DNA of 64,000 bases from Marinibacterium sp050389775 (GTDB lineage Bacteria > Pseudomonadota > Alphaproteobacteria > Rhodobacterales > Rhodobacteraceae): positions 2,852,001 to 2,916,000 of the forward strand of contig NZ_CP177144.1 in the NCBI RefSeq assembly GCF_050389775.1. The letters run 5' to 3'. Made by a program: the position numbers and the translations under genes. A model generated the notes under the pieces. The model did not search any database. It had not been told where the DNA came from and was given only the letters and a program-made list of their open reading frames with translations. Positions 34,169 to 41,761 of this stretch are shown in pieces. Within the stretch, counting starts at the first letter, position 1. Each line of letters opens with the position of its first letter.

Positions 34169-35001
34169 TGCGTGCATGTGTCGAGATATTCGACCTCGAC
34201 AGCGGCCGGTCCCATGTCGTGCTGGACTGCGACCGCCATGTCGAGGCGCCCAACTGGGCGCCCTCGGGCGATTGGCTGCTGGTCAATGCCGAAGGCCGGC
34301 TCTATCGCATCGACCTTGACGATCCCGCGCTGGTGGCGCTCGACACCGGCCCCTGCATCACCTGCAACAACGATCACGGCATCTCGCCCGACGGGCGCCA
34401 AATCGTGCTCAGCGATCATTCGCTGGGCGAGGGGTCCTGCATCCACGTGGTGGATGCGGGTGGCGGTGATCCCCGGCGCCTGACCGATCACGTGCCCTCC
34501 TGGTGGCATGGCTGGTCGCCCGATGGGAGCACGCTGGCCTATACCTGCGTCCGCGCGGGGCATTTCGGCATTGCCACGCTGGCGGCCGACGGCGGGGACG
34601 AAACCGTCCTGCTGTCCAGCCCGCATCACTATGACGGGCCGGATTACACGCCCGACGGGCAGTGGATCTGGTTCAATTCCGACCGTGCCGGCACGATGGA
34701 CCTGTGGCGCATGAAACCCGACGGATCGGCGCTGGAGCGCATGACCCATGGGGCTTCGGTCGACTGGTTTCCGCATCCCTCGCCGGACGGCAGCCAGGTG
34801 CTGTTCCTGGCCTATCCGCCCGGCACGACGGGCCATCCCTTCGGCCGGCACGTGCAGCTGTGCCTGATGCCCGCCGCCGGCGGCGCGGCGCGGGTGCTGC
34901 TGGATCTCTTCGGCGGGCAGGGCACGCTCAACGTGCCCTGCTGGGCGCCCGACGGTCGCCGTTTCGCCTTTGTCCGCTATTTCGAGAATGACCAACCATA
35001 G
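34168..35001 (+). CDS. TolB-like beta-propeller protein (PD40 repeats), cytoplasmic
   Basis: 277 aa with six or so WD40-like PD40 repeats, each centred on SPDG or similar: WAPSGDWLL, ISPDGRQIVL, WSPDGSTLAY, YTPDGQWIWF, PSPDGSQVLF, WAPDGRRFAF. No signal peptide, unlike true TolB, so it is not a Tol-Pal component. Many His residues precede the repeats (NNDHGISPDG, WWHGWSPDG, SSPHHYDGPDYTPDG, WFPHPSPDG). This resembles the arrangement of the metal-binding propeller of oligogalacturonate lyases, although it is shorter. Translationally coupled to GH43 and followed by the second isomerase/oxidoreductase pair. It may be a glycan-processing enzyme. Function not known. Confidence 0.75.
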   Translation: MRACVEIFDLDSGRSHVVLDCDRHVEAPNWAPSGDWLLVNAEGRLYRIDLDDPALVALDTGPCITCNNDHGISPDGRQIVLSDHSLGEGSCIHVVDAGGGDPRRLTDHVPSWWHGWSPDGSTLAYTCVRAGHFGIATLAADGGDETVLLSSPHHYDGPDYTPDGQWIWFNSDRAGTMDLWRMKPDGSALERMTHGASVDWFPHPSPDGSQVLFLAYPPGTTGHPFGRHVQLCLMPAAGGAARVLLDLFGGQGTLNVPCWAPDGRRFAFVRYFENDQP

Positions 35002-35010
35002 GAGACGCCC

Positions 35011-36072
35011 ATGCCCGGAAGAATAAAGGGGCCCGCGCTGTTCCTCGCCCAGTTCGCCGGCGATGATGCCCCGTTCAACAGCCTGGAAAACATCACCCGC
35101 TGGGCCGCGGGGCTCGGCTACAAGGGGGTGCAGATCCCCACCTTCGACGGCCGGCTCTTCGATCTCGACAAGGCGGCCGAGAGCGACACCTATTGCGACG
35201 AGGTCAAGGGCATCTGTGCCGATGCCGGGGTCGAGATCACCGAGCTGTCGACCCACCTGCAGGGCCAGCTGGTCGCGGTGAACCCGGTCTATGACCGCGC
35301 CTTCGACGGCTTTGCCCCGGCGTCGGTCCATGGCAACCCGGCTGCGCGCCGGGCCTGGGCCGTGGACCAGCTGAAGAAGACCGCCGTGGTCAGCCGCAAG
35401 CTGGGCCTGGCCGCCTCGGTCAGCTTTACCGGCTCGCTGGCCTTTCCCTTCCTCTATCCCTGGCCGCAACGGCCCGCAGGGCTGATCGAGGAAGCCTTTG
35501 CCGAGCTGGCCCGGCGCTGGAAGCCGATCCTCGATGTCTATGACGAGAACGGCGTCGACGTGGGCTATGAAATCCACCCCGGCGAGGATGTCTTTGACGG
35601 GGCGACCTTCGAGATGTTCGTCGATGCGCTGGACGGCCATTCCCGCGCCCAGATCAACTATGATCCCAGCCATTTCCTGTTGCAGCAGATGGATTACCTG
35701 GCCTTCATCGACCTCTATCACGACCGCATCTGCGCCTATCACGTGAAGGATGCCGAGTTTAATCCTGATGGCCGGCAAGGGGTCTATTCGGGCTATCAGC
35801 CCTGGTTGCAGCGGGCCGGGCGGTTCCGGTCGCTGGGCGATGGCCAGGTCGATTTCGGGGCGATCTTTTCCAAGCTCGCAGCCTATGATTACGACAGCTG
35901 GGCCGTGCTGGAATGGGAATGCTGCATCAAGTCGCCGGAACAGGGCGCGGCCGAGGGCGCGCCTTTCATCGCCAGCCATATCATCGATGTCACCGACAAG
36001 GCCTTTGACGATTTCGCCGGGGGCGAGACCGACATGGGCGCCATCCGTTCCATGCTGGGGATCACGTCATGA
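35011..36072 (+). CDS. sugar phosphate isomerase/epimerase family protein (second, larger)
   Basis: 353 aa xylose-isomerase-like TIM barrel. Candidate metal ligands are the Glu in VGYEIHPGED (~190), the Asp/His in INYDPSHFLLQ (~218), CAYHVKDAEF (~247) and the Glu in AVLEWECCI (~305). This is the set seen in IolE/LacD-type enzymes. Longer than the 249-aa relative at 30556. The ATG has AGGAGACG upstream. Its stop overlaps the start of the second Gfo/Idh/MocA gene by 4 bp (ATGA), so these two are a coupled pair. Acts in the cytoplasm on an imported sugar or its oxidised form. Confidence 0.87.
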   Translation: MPGRIKGPALFLAQFAGDDAPFNSLENITRWAAGLGYKGVQIPTFDGRLFDLDKAAESDTYCDEVKGICADAGVEITELSTHLQGQLVAVNPVYDRAFDGFAPASVHGNPAARRAWAVDQLKKTAVVSRKLGLAASVSFTGSLAFPFLYPWPQRPAGLIEEAFAELARRWKPILDVYDENGVDVGYEIHPGEDVFDGATFEMFVDALDGHSRAQINYDPSHFLLQQMDYLAFIDLYHDRICAYHVKDAEFNPDGRQGVYSGYQPWLQRAGRFRSLGDGQVDFGAIFSKLAAYDYDSWAVLEWECCIKSPEQGAAEGAPFIASHIIDVTDKAFDDFAGGETDMGAIRSMLGITS

Positions 36073-37202
36073 GCCGTTTGAAACTGGGTATGGTCGGCGG
36101 CGGCCAGGGCGCTTTCATCGGCGGCGTGCACCGGATCGCCGCGCGGATCGACGACCGCTGGGACCTGGTCGCCGGGGCGTTCAGCTCCGATCCCGACCGG
36201 GCGAGAGCCTCGGCCGCCGAGCTGAACGTGGCACCCGACCGGGCCTATGGCTCCTTTGCCGAGATGGCCGAGGCAGAGGCGGCGCGGGCCGACGGGATCG
36301 ACGCCGTGGCCATCGTGACCCCCAACCACATGCACGCCCCGCCCGCCGTGGCCTTCCTGAAGGCCGGCATCCACGTGATCTGCGACAAGCCGCTGGCCGC
36401 GACGATGGACCAGGCCCGGGAGATCGCCGATGCGGTGGCGGCCTCGGGCAAGCAGTTCATCCTGACCCACAATTACACCGGCTATCCGCTGATCCGGCAG
36501 GCCCGCCAGATGGTGGCCGACGGCGAGCTGGGGGATCTACGGGTGGTGCAGGTGGAATATCCGCAGGACTGGCTGGCCGAGGCGACCTCGAACAAGCAGG
36601 CCGACTGGCGGACCGATCCGGCGCGGTCGGGGGCCGGGGGCTGTGTGGGCGACATCGGCACCCATGCCTATAACCTGGCCAGTTTCGTGACCGGGCTGCG
36701 GGCCGAGCGGCTGGCGGCGGATCTGGATGCCTTCGTGCCGGGCCGGCCTGTGGATGACAACGTGCACGTGATGCTGCGCTTCCCCGGCGGGGTGAAGGGC
36801 ATGCTCTGGGCCAGTCAGGTGGCCGTGGGGAATGAAAACGCCCTGAGGCTCAGGGTCTACGGGACCAGGGGCGGGCTGGAATGGGCCCAGGAGAATCCCA
36901 ACGTGATGCGGTTCACGCGGTTCGGCAAGCCGACGCAGATCCTGACCCGGGGGGGCGCCGGGGCGACGGCGGCGGGCACACGGGTGACGCGCATCCCGCC
37001 TGGCCATCCCGAGGGCTACCTGGAGGGATTTGCGACGATCTATGCCGAGGCGGCCGACCTCGTGGCCCACGCCCGCGACGGCACGGCGCTGCCCGAGGGG
37101 CTGCATGTGCCGGATATCGAGGACGGGCTGGACGGGATGCGGTTCATCGCGGCCTGTATCGCGTCGAGCCGCGATGACGGGGTGTGGACGGCCCTGGGCT
37201 GA
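36069..37202 (+). CDS. Gfo/Idh/MocA-family oxidoreductase (second)
   Basis: 377 aa. Rossmann motif MVGGGQGAFIGGVHRIA (9-25), an unusual GGGQGAFIG in place of GCGNIS. CDKPLAATMDQA (~105, Lys of the EKP/DKP motif). CVGDIGTHAYNLASFVTGL (~195-213), the D-x-G-x-H substrate motif. C-terminal beta-sheet domain to the end. Members with GGGxGAFIG and DIGTHA are usual partners of larger TIM-barrel isomerases. Last gene of the LacI-controlled operon. The stop is followed by 110 bp and then a dispersed repeat element. Confidence 0.88.
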   Translation: MSRLKLGMVGGGQGAFIGGVHRIAARIDDRWDLVAGAFSSDPDRARASAAELNVAPDRAYGSFAEMAEAEAARADGIDAVAIVTPNHMHAPPAVAFLKAGIHVICDKPLAATMDQAREIADAVAASGKQFILTHNYTGYPLIRQARQMVADGELGDLRVVQVEYPQDWLAEATSNKQADWRTDPARSGAGGCVGDIGTHAYNLASFVTGLRAERLAADLDAFVPGRPVDDNVHVMLRFPGGVKGMLWASQVAVGNENALRLRVYGTRGGLEWAQENPNVMRFTRFGKPTQILTRGGAGATAAGTRVTRIPPGHPEGYLEGFATIYAEAADLVAHARDGTALPEGLHVPDIEDGLDGMRFIAACIASSRDDGVWTALG

Positions 37203-37312
37203 TTGGCCCGGTCACATGGCTTGCGGGGGCGCGGCACGGGGATGTGCGGCGCCCTTTTTCGTTGGGGGATTGGCGCGGTGACCGGAGGGTTGGACGGTTG
37301 GGAGCGTGGTTG

Positions 37313-37380
37313 GGGGGCGCTGCCCCCGTCCTCCGTTGGAGGACTCCCCCGGGAATACTTGAGAAGAGAAAGAAGCAGGA
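37313..37380 (+). repeat. dispersed intergenic element, copy 1
   Basis: GGGGGCGCTGCCCCC, then GTCCTCCGTTGGAGGAC, then CCCCCGGGAATACTTG followed by a purine-rich tail. Two short hairpins and a directional tail. Nearly identical to 61378-61445 and related to 57497-57560. Elements of this form are common between genes in Rhodobacterales. Confidence 0.85.
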
Positions 37381-37467
37381 ACGCGGCGCGATGCAGGAGC
37401 GGCCCGCTTGGCCGGGACCTTCGGGCGGGGTATGGCTGAGGGGGACGCGGTTTCGGGAGTGTGGGTG

Positions 37468-38448
37468 ATGGTGGCAAGGGCGGCCGAAGCGGCGGATGTG
37501 CCGGGGATGGCGGAGCTTTTGCTGGCCGAGGCGCGGCGGCGCATGGCGCTGGACCCCGGGCTTTGGGCAATGAAGGCCGGGGCCGGGGCGGCGGTGGACC
37601 GGGCGCTGCGGGTCGCGCTGGACGAGGCCGGCGGGCCGGTCCGGCAGGTCTGTATCGTGGTCGATGAGGGTGGGCAGATGGCGGCGGTGGGGCGCGGGCT
37701 GCGCTTGCCGGTGCCGCCGATCTATGTCGGGCGGTTCGGGGCGCCGGGGCTGATCCTGGCGGATCACGGGCAGAGCGATGCGGCCTCGGGCGCGGCCGGG
37801 GTGGCGGCCCGCGAGGGGATCGAGGCGGCGCTGCTGGCCGATGGCGCGCAGGTGTTGGTACAGGCGGTGGTGCCGGGGCGCGAGGCGTTGGCGCCGGGAT
37901 ACGGGCCGTTGACGCTGTATTACACGCGGGACCTGGGCCGGGGTGTAGAGCAGGGAGAGGCCATCCGGCCAGCCGAGGCCGGGGATCTGCCGGGGATCGT
38001 GGCCGGCAGCGCGGTCAACCGGCGGGTGCTGCACGGGATCGACCGGTTCTGGGAACCCCATCCGGAGGCCGATGTTCGGTTCGGGGCCTGGATGGGCCGG
38101 AGCCTGGGGTTGGACGACCGGGACATGCTGGTGGCCGATGGGCCGCGGGGGCTGGCCGGTTATGCCGTGGCCCAGCCGGCCGGGCCGTTACACCTGCCGC
38201 CGGCCCATGAGGCCGCGGGGGTGGGGTTTCTCGATGATTTCCACCATGAGGATTTTGCCGATCCCGTCGGGCTGGCCGGTGACGGCGCCGGGGCGGCGGC
38301 TCTGCTGGCCGCCTGCGAGCGCGCCTTCGTGGCCAGAGGGTGCCGGTCGGTGCTGGTGGTCTGCCCGGCGGGCTGGGCCAGCAAGCGGGCGGTGCTGGAA
38401 CGGGCGGGTTACCGTGTCGGGCTGAGCTGGGGGATCCGCTGGGCCTGA
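37468..38448 (+). CDS. GNAT-like N-acetyltransferase, two divergent domains
   Basis: 326 aa. The N-terminus VARAAEAADVPGMAELLLAE is the typical first strand/helix of a GNAT domain. A second copy begins IRPAEAGDLPGIVAGSAVNR near residue 175. The end FVARGCRSVLVVCPAGWASKRAVLERAGYRV is the acetyl-CoA-binding and C-terminal part of a GNAT fold. Tandem GNAT proteins often have one inactive domain. Target unknown. The start at 37468 follows GGGAG at 8 bp. Longer readings to 37408 exist but lack a site. Very high GC and Gly/Ala bias, yet a real gene by its family pattern. Not obviously linked to the sugar operon. Confidence 0.65.
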   Translation: MVARAAEAADVPGMAELLLAEARRRMALDPGLWAMKAGAGAAVDRALRVALDEAGGPVRQVCIVVDEGGQMAAVGRGLRLPVPPIYVGRFGAPGLILADHGQSDAASGAAGVAAREGIEAALLADGAQVLVQAVVPGREALAPGYGPLTLYYTRDLGRGVEQGEAIRPAEAGDLPGIVAGSAVNRRVLHGIDRFWEPHPEADVRFGAWMGRSLGLDDRDMLVADGPRGLAGYAVAQPAGPLHLPPAHEAAGVGFLDDFHHEDFADPVGLAGDGAGAAALLAACERAFVARGCRSVLVVCPAGWASKRAVLERAGYRVGLSWGIRWA

Positions 38449-38526
38449 GACCCCGGAGCCGAGGCCCGGGTGGCAAGATTAGGGGGACAAGACTAGGGGG
38501 GGACAGGGCCAAGGGGACAGGCAAAA

Positions 38527-38550
38527 ACGGGGCCCCCGAAGGGACCCCGT
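38527..38550 (-). terminator. terminator of the aldehyde dehydrogenase gene
   Basis: ACGGGG-C-CCC / GGG-A-CCCCGT around CGAA (one mismatch), with AAAAA at 38523-38527 giving a U-run on the minus strand, 33 bp after the stop codon. Confidence 0.8.
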
Positions 38551-38583
38551 TCCACCACAACAAGGCAAGGGAGGGGGAGGGCG

Positions 38584-40101
38584 TCAGAAGAAGCCCAGCT
38601 TGTTGGGGTTGTAGCTGACCAGCATGTTCTTGGTCTGCTGGTAATGGTCGAGCATCATCTTGTGGTTCTCGCGCCCGATGCCCGATTGCTTGTAGCCGCC
38701 AAAGGCCGCATGGGCCGGGTAGGCATGGTAATTGTTGACCCAGACCCGGCCGGCCTCGATCGAGCGGCCGAAGCGGTAGCAGGTGTTGGCATCGCGCGAC
38801 CAGACCCCGGCGCCCAGGCCGTACATCGTGTCATTGGCGATCGCCAGCGCCTCGGCCTCGTCCTTGAAGGTGGTGACCGAGACGACCGGGCCGAAGATCT
38901 CTTCCTGGAAGACGCGCATCTTGTTGTGGCCCTTCAGGATGGTCGGCTGGATGTAATAGCCGTTCTCCAGCCCGTCGACCGTGGCCGCGCCGCCACCGGT
39001 GAGCACCTCGGCGCCTTCCTCGACACCGATGGTCAGGTAGGACAGGATCTTGTCCTGCTGTTCGCGGCTGGCCTGGGCGCCGACCATCGTGTCGGGCAGG
39101 CGCGGGTCGCCCTGCTTGATCGCCTTGACCCGGGCAATGGCCCGTTCGATGAAGGCCTCGTAGATGTCCTCGTGGATCAGCGCCCGCGATGGGCAGGTGC
39201 AGACCTCGCCCTGGTTGAAGGCAAAGAGCACGAAGCCTTCGATGGCCTTGTCGAGGAAGGCATCATCGGCGGCCATGACATCCTTGAAGAAGATGTTGGG
39301 GGACTTGCCGCCCAGTTCCAGCGTCACCGGGATCAGGTTCTCGGTGGCATATTGCATGATCATCCGGCCGGTCTGGGTCGAGCCGGTGAAGGCGATCTTG
39401 GCGATGCGGGGCGATTTGGCCAGCGGCGCGCCGACCTCGGCGCCATAGCCGTTGACCACGTTGAGCACGCCGTCGGGCAGCAGGTCGGCGATGATTTCCA
39501 CCAGCACCATGATCGCCGCCGGGGTCTGTTCGGCCGGTTTGAGCACGATGCAATTGCCGGCGGCCAGCGCCGGGGCCAGCTTCCAGGCGGCCATCAGGAT
39601 CGAGAAGTTCCAGGGGATGATCTGGCCGACCACGCCCAGCGGTTCGTGGAAGTGATAGGCCACGGTGTCGGCATCGATCTCCGACATGGTGCCTTCCTGG
39701 CCGCGCAGGATGCCGGCGAAATAGCGGAAATGGTCGACGGTCAGGGGGATGTCGGCGGCCGTGGTCTCGCGGATGGGCTTGCCGTTGTCCCAGGTCTCGG
39801 CCATGGCGATGCGCTCGAGGTTCTCCTCGATGCGGTCGGCGATCTTCAGAAGGATGTTCGAGCGTTCCGCCGCCGGGGTCGCGCCCCAGGCTGTCTTGGC
39901 CGCATGGGCGGCATCGAGGGCCAGTTCCACATCCGCCGCGCCGGACCGGGCGACTTCGCAGACCACGGCGCCGGTGATCGGCGTGATGTTCTCGAAATAG
40001 GTGCCGTTGACCGGGGGCACGAAGCGGCCGCCGATGTAATTGTCGTAGCGCGTCTTGAAGGGCGAGGCGAATTGCCCCTGCGCCTGGGTCATGACGTTCA
40101 T
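38584..40101 (-). CDS. NAD-dependent aldehyde dehydrogenase (AldA/ExaC-like)
   Basis: 505 aa. Conserved features: PWNFSILMAAWKLAPALAAG, the NAD-loop FTGSTQTGR (~238), the general base Glu262 in LELGGKSPN and the catalytic Cys301 in FNQGEVCTCPSR. The EVCTCPSR context and the C-terminal WVNNYHAYPAHAAFGGYKQS are those of acetaldehyde dehydrogenases of the ExaC/AcoD/Ald group. It would oxidise acetaldehyde or a similar short aldehyde to the acid. The AcoR-like regulator lies upstream on the same strand, a usual arrangement for these enzymes. Good GGAGGA ribosome-binding site; own terminator. Confidence 0.92.
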   Translation of the reverse strand: MNVMTQAQGQFASPFKTRYDNYIGGRFVPPVNGTYFENITPITGAVVCEVARSGAADVELALDAAHAAKTAWGATPAAERSNILLKIADRIEENLERIAMAETWDNGKPIRETTAADIPLTVDHFRYFAGILRGQEGTMSEIDADTVAYHFHEPLGVVGQIIPWNFSILMAAWKLAPALAAGNCIVLKPAEQTPAAIMVLVEIIADLLPDGVLNVVNGYGAEVGAPLAKSPRIAKIAFTGSTQTGRMIMQYATENLIPVTLELGGKSPNIFFKDVMAADDAFLDKAIEGFVLFAFNQGEVCTCPSRALIHEDIYEAFIERAIARVKAIKQGDPRLPDTMVGAQASREQQDKILSYLTIGVEEGAEVLTGGGAATVDGLENGYYIQPTILKGHNKMRVFQEEIFGPVVSVTTFKDEAEALAIANDTMYGLGAGVWSRDANTCYRFGRSIEAGRVWVNNYHAYPAHAAFGGYKQSGIGRENHKMMLDHYQQTKNMLVSYNPNKLGFF

Positions 40102-40203
40102 GATGGTCCTCCTCTGGTCCCGGCTCCTCTGCCGGGGATGAGGTCAGCACATCATGGAACGGCGCGCCGGTCAGCGGGGGCGCAACAGGCCGGCGCCGGG
40201 CAT

Positions 40204-40221
40204 TGTCTCAGTTGCGAGACA
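40204..40221. promoter_or_regulatory. inverted repeat before the aldehyde dehydrogenase (candidate activator site)
   Basis: TGTCTC-AGTTGC-GAGACA, perfect 6-bp arms, 100 bp upstream of the dehydrogenase ATG and overlapping the stop of the regulator gene. Position fits an upstream activator site for the Fis-type HTH of the neighbouring regulator. Inference. Confidence 0.45.
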
Positions 40222-41185
40222 CATCCGAGCCGCTTTTGTCGATGCCCAGCCGGGCCATGCGCCGGTAGAGCGTGGCCCGGCCGATGCCAAGCGCCTTGGC
40301 CGCCGCCGAGGCATTGCCGCCGGCGCGGGTCAGCGCGCGGACAAGGGCCGCGCGTTCGGCCTTTTCGAAGCCGGTGGGGCCTTCGCGGCCAAAGATGTCG
40401 GAGGCCGGGCGCGGGCTCATCGGCCCCTGGCGCTCCAGCCCGAAGGCCTTGCGGGCCGCGCGCGTGGCGCCCACGACGATATCATGCGCATCGACGGCCA
40501 GCAGCAGGGCCGCCTCGCTGTCATCGCTGTCGGCATAGAGGATGCGGGCCCGGGGAAAGGACGCGCGGAAGGTGTCGATCTCGATCTGGCGGGCGGTCTG
40601 GGCGACCATGGCCGCGATCAGCCGGTTGAAGCCCTCGGTCTGGTCGGCCCGGGCCGAAGAGACATCGAGCGCGGCCAGCACGTGGCCGTCCGGCCCGTAG
40701 ATCGGCGCATCCATGCAGGACATGCCGATGTTGCGGGCCAGGAAATGTTCGTCGCGGTGGATCGTGACCTGGCGTTTCTCGGCCAGGCAGGTGCCGATGC
40801 CGTTGGTGCCCTCGGCCGCCTCGGACCAGTCGGCCCCGGTCCACAGCCCCCAGGATCGAAAGATATCCTCGTCGGCCGCCGCGCAGCGCTGGTCGATCAC
40901 CACGCCCTGGGCATCGGTCAGCAGCACGCCGCAGCCCGACTGGCCGATCAGCCCGAAGAGCTGGTCGAGCTTGGGCGCGGCCACGTGCATCACCTGGTCC
41001 AGCGCGGACCGGCGTTCGCGGATGGTGCCTTCGTCATGCAGGTTGGGGCTGCGCCGGTCGGCCGGGTCCAGCCCGTGCTGGATCAGCGAACGGTGCCAGG
41101 ACGCCGCCAGCCGTGACCGGGCGGCGGCCGAGCCGGAACGGGCGGTCGAGACGACACGGTCGACATGTTGCTTGGCGGTGCTGAT
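40208..41185 (-). CDS. AcoR-like GAF/Fis transcriptional regulator without AAA+ domain; apparent ATC start
   Basis: About 325 aa from 41185. The N-terminus STAKQHVDRVV...SRLAASWHRSLIQHGLDP is the standard start of AcoR-type regulators and continues without a stop into the GAF domain (CGVLLTDAQGVVIDQRCA; EGTNGIGTCLAEKRQVTIHR). The C-terminus AALVRALTRAGGNASAAAKALGIGRATLYRRM is a Fis-type HTH. The sigma54-binding AAA+ domain of AcoR is absent, so activation would be sigma54-independent. No ATG, GTG or TTG occurs in frame before the GTG at 40993, which would delete ~64 conserved residues. GAGGAGGAGAGG lies just before ATC at 41185, so ATC is probably the initiation codon. A sequencing error is the alternative. 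Likely activates the aldehyde dehydrogenase gene. Confidence 0.8.
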   Translation of the reverse strand: MSTAKQHVDRVVSTARSGSAAARSRLAASWHRSLIQHGLDPADRRSPNLHDEGTIRERRSALDQVMHVAAPKLDQLFGLIGQSGCGVLLTDAQGVVIDQRCAAADEDIFRSWGLWTGADWSEAAEGTNGIGTCLAEKRQVTIHRDEHFLARNIGMSCMDAPIYGPDGHVLAALDVSSARADQTEGFNRLIAAMVAQTARQIEIDTFRASFPRARILYADSDDSEAALLLAVDAHDIVVGATRAARKAFGLERQGPMSPRPASDIFGREGPTGFEKAERAALVRALTRAGGNASAAAKALGIGRATLYRRMARLGIDKSGSDVSRN

Positions 41186-41238
41186 GGTCCTCTCCTCCTC
41201 GCCGCCGGCCCCTCCTGGCCGCCTGCGGTTGAACCAGG

Positions 41239-41267
41239 AGCGTAATCAAGGCGACATTCCATATCAA
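41239..41267 (-). promoter_or_regulatory. candidate promoter of the AcoR-like regulator
   Basis: On the minus strand TTGATA (41267-41262), 17-bp spacer, TACGCT (41244-41239). The start site would be ~50 nt before the ATC codon and ~240 nt before the internal GTG, which supports the upstream start. The remaining gap to 41539 holds no gene; composition is GC-rich without repeats. Confidence 0.4.
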
Positions 41268-41539
41268 GCGGCCGTGTCGGGGCCGGCTTTTGCCCGCCTG
41301 TGGGGGTCCTGTGGGGGTGTTGCGCCCGGCAGGCGGGGCGGCGGGCGCTGTGGTGTGCATTTCTTCAGGGCGTTTGCCTGACGATTGGGCAGACGTTCCG
41401 ATTGTGCCTGCGTGAACACTCACATTTCGCTGCGTTGCAGCATTTTGCCCGCGCGGCGACCGGCCCGGCCGTCTAGGGTCGGCGCTGTCCGGGCCGGGGG
41501 AGGCAGGCCCGGGGAATGGCATGACGCAGGAGCAAGAAC

Positions 41540-41740
41540 ATGTGCCTCACGACAGAAGCCCTGGTGCTTTTTCTCAACATCATCGGTGCCGGCATGGTCA
41601 GCACGCCCGAACCGGGGCGGATCATCGTCCATGCCGAGGCGGCCGACGTGCATTGGGTTGCCCGCGACGACAGCGACGACCGTTGGTGCACCATGGGTCC
41701 CCAGATCGACCGGCTGGCCCGGTTCGACGCCGCCAAGTAG
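41540..41740 (+). CDS. small hypothetical protein
   Basis: 66 aa. AGGAGC lies 8 bp before the ATG. N-terminal hydrophobic helix (TEALVLFLNIIGAGMV, ~5-20) that could insert in the membrane or be a signal, then a polar C-terminus (HWVARDDSDDRWCTMGPQID) with one Cys. No family recognised. It is convergent with the DUF4329 gene, with 21 bp between their stops. Codon choice looks like its neighbours (third positions G/C). Could be spurious, but start context and position favour a gene. Confidence 0.5.
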   Translation: MCLTTEALVLFLNIIGAGMVSTPEPGRIIVHAEAADVHWVARDDSDDRWCTMGPQIDRLARFDAAK

Positions 41741-41761
41741 GCCGGGACCGGCGCGCCCGGC

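Noticed and set aside
31292..34177. 961-aa open frame on the minus strand opposite the oxidoreductase and GH43 genes
   Set aside because: Pure antisense shadow of two genes with clear family motifs. Its composition (Gly/Arg/His/Gln-rich) and lack of start context are typical of GC-rich shadows.
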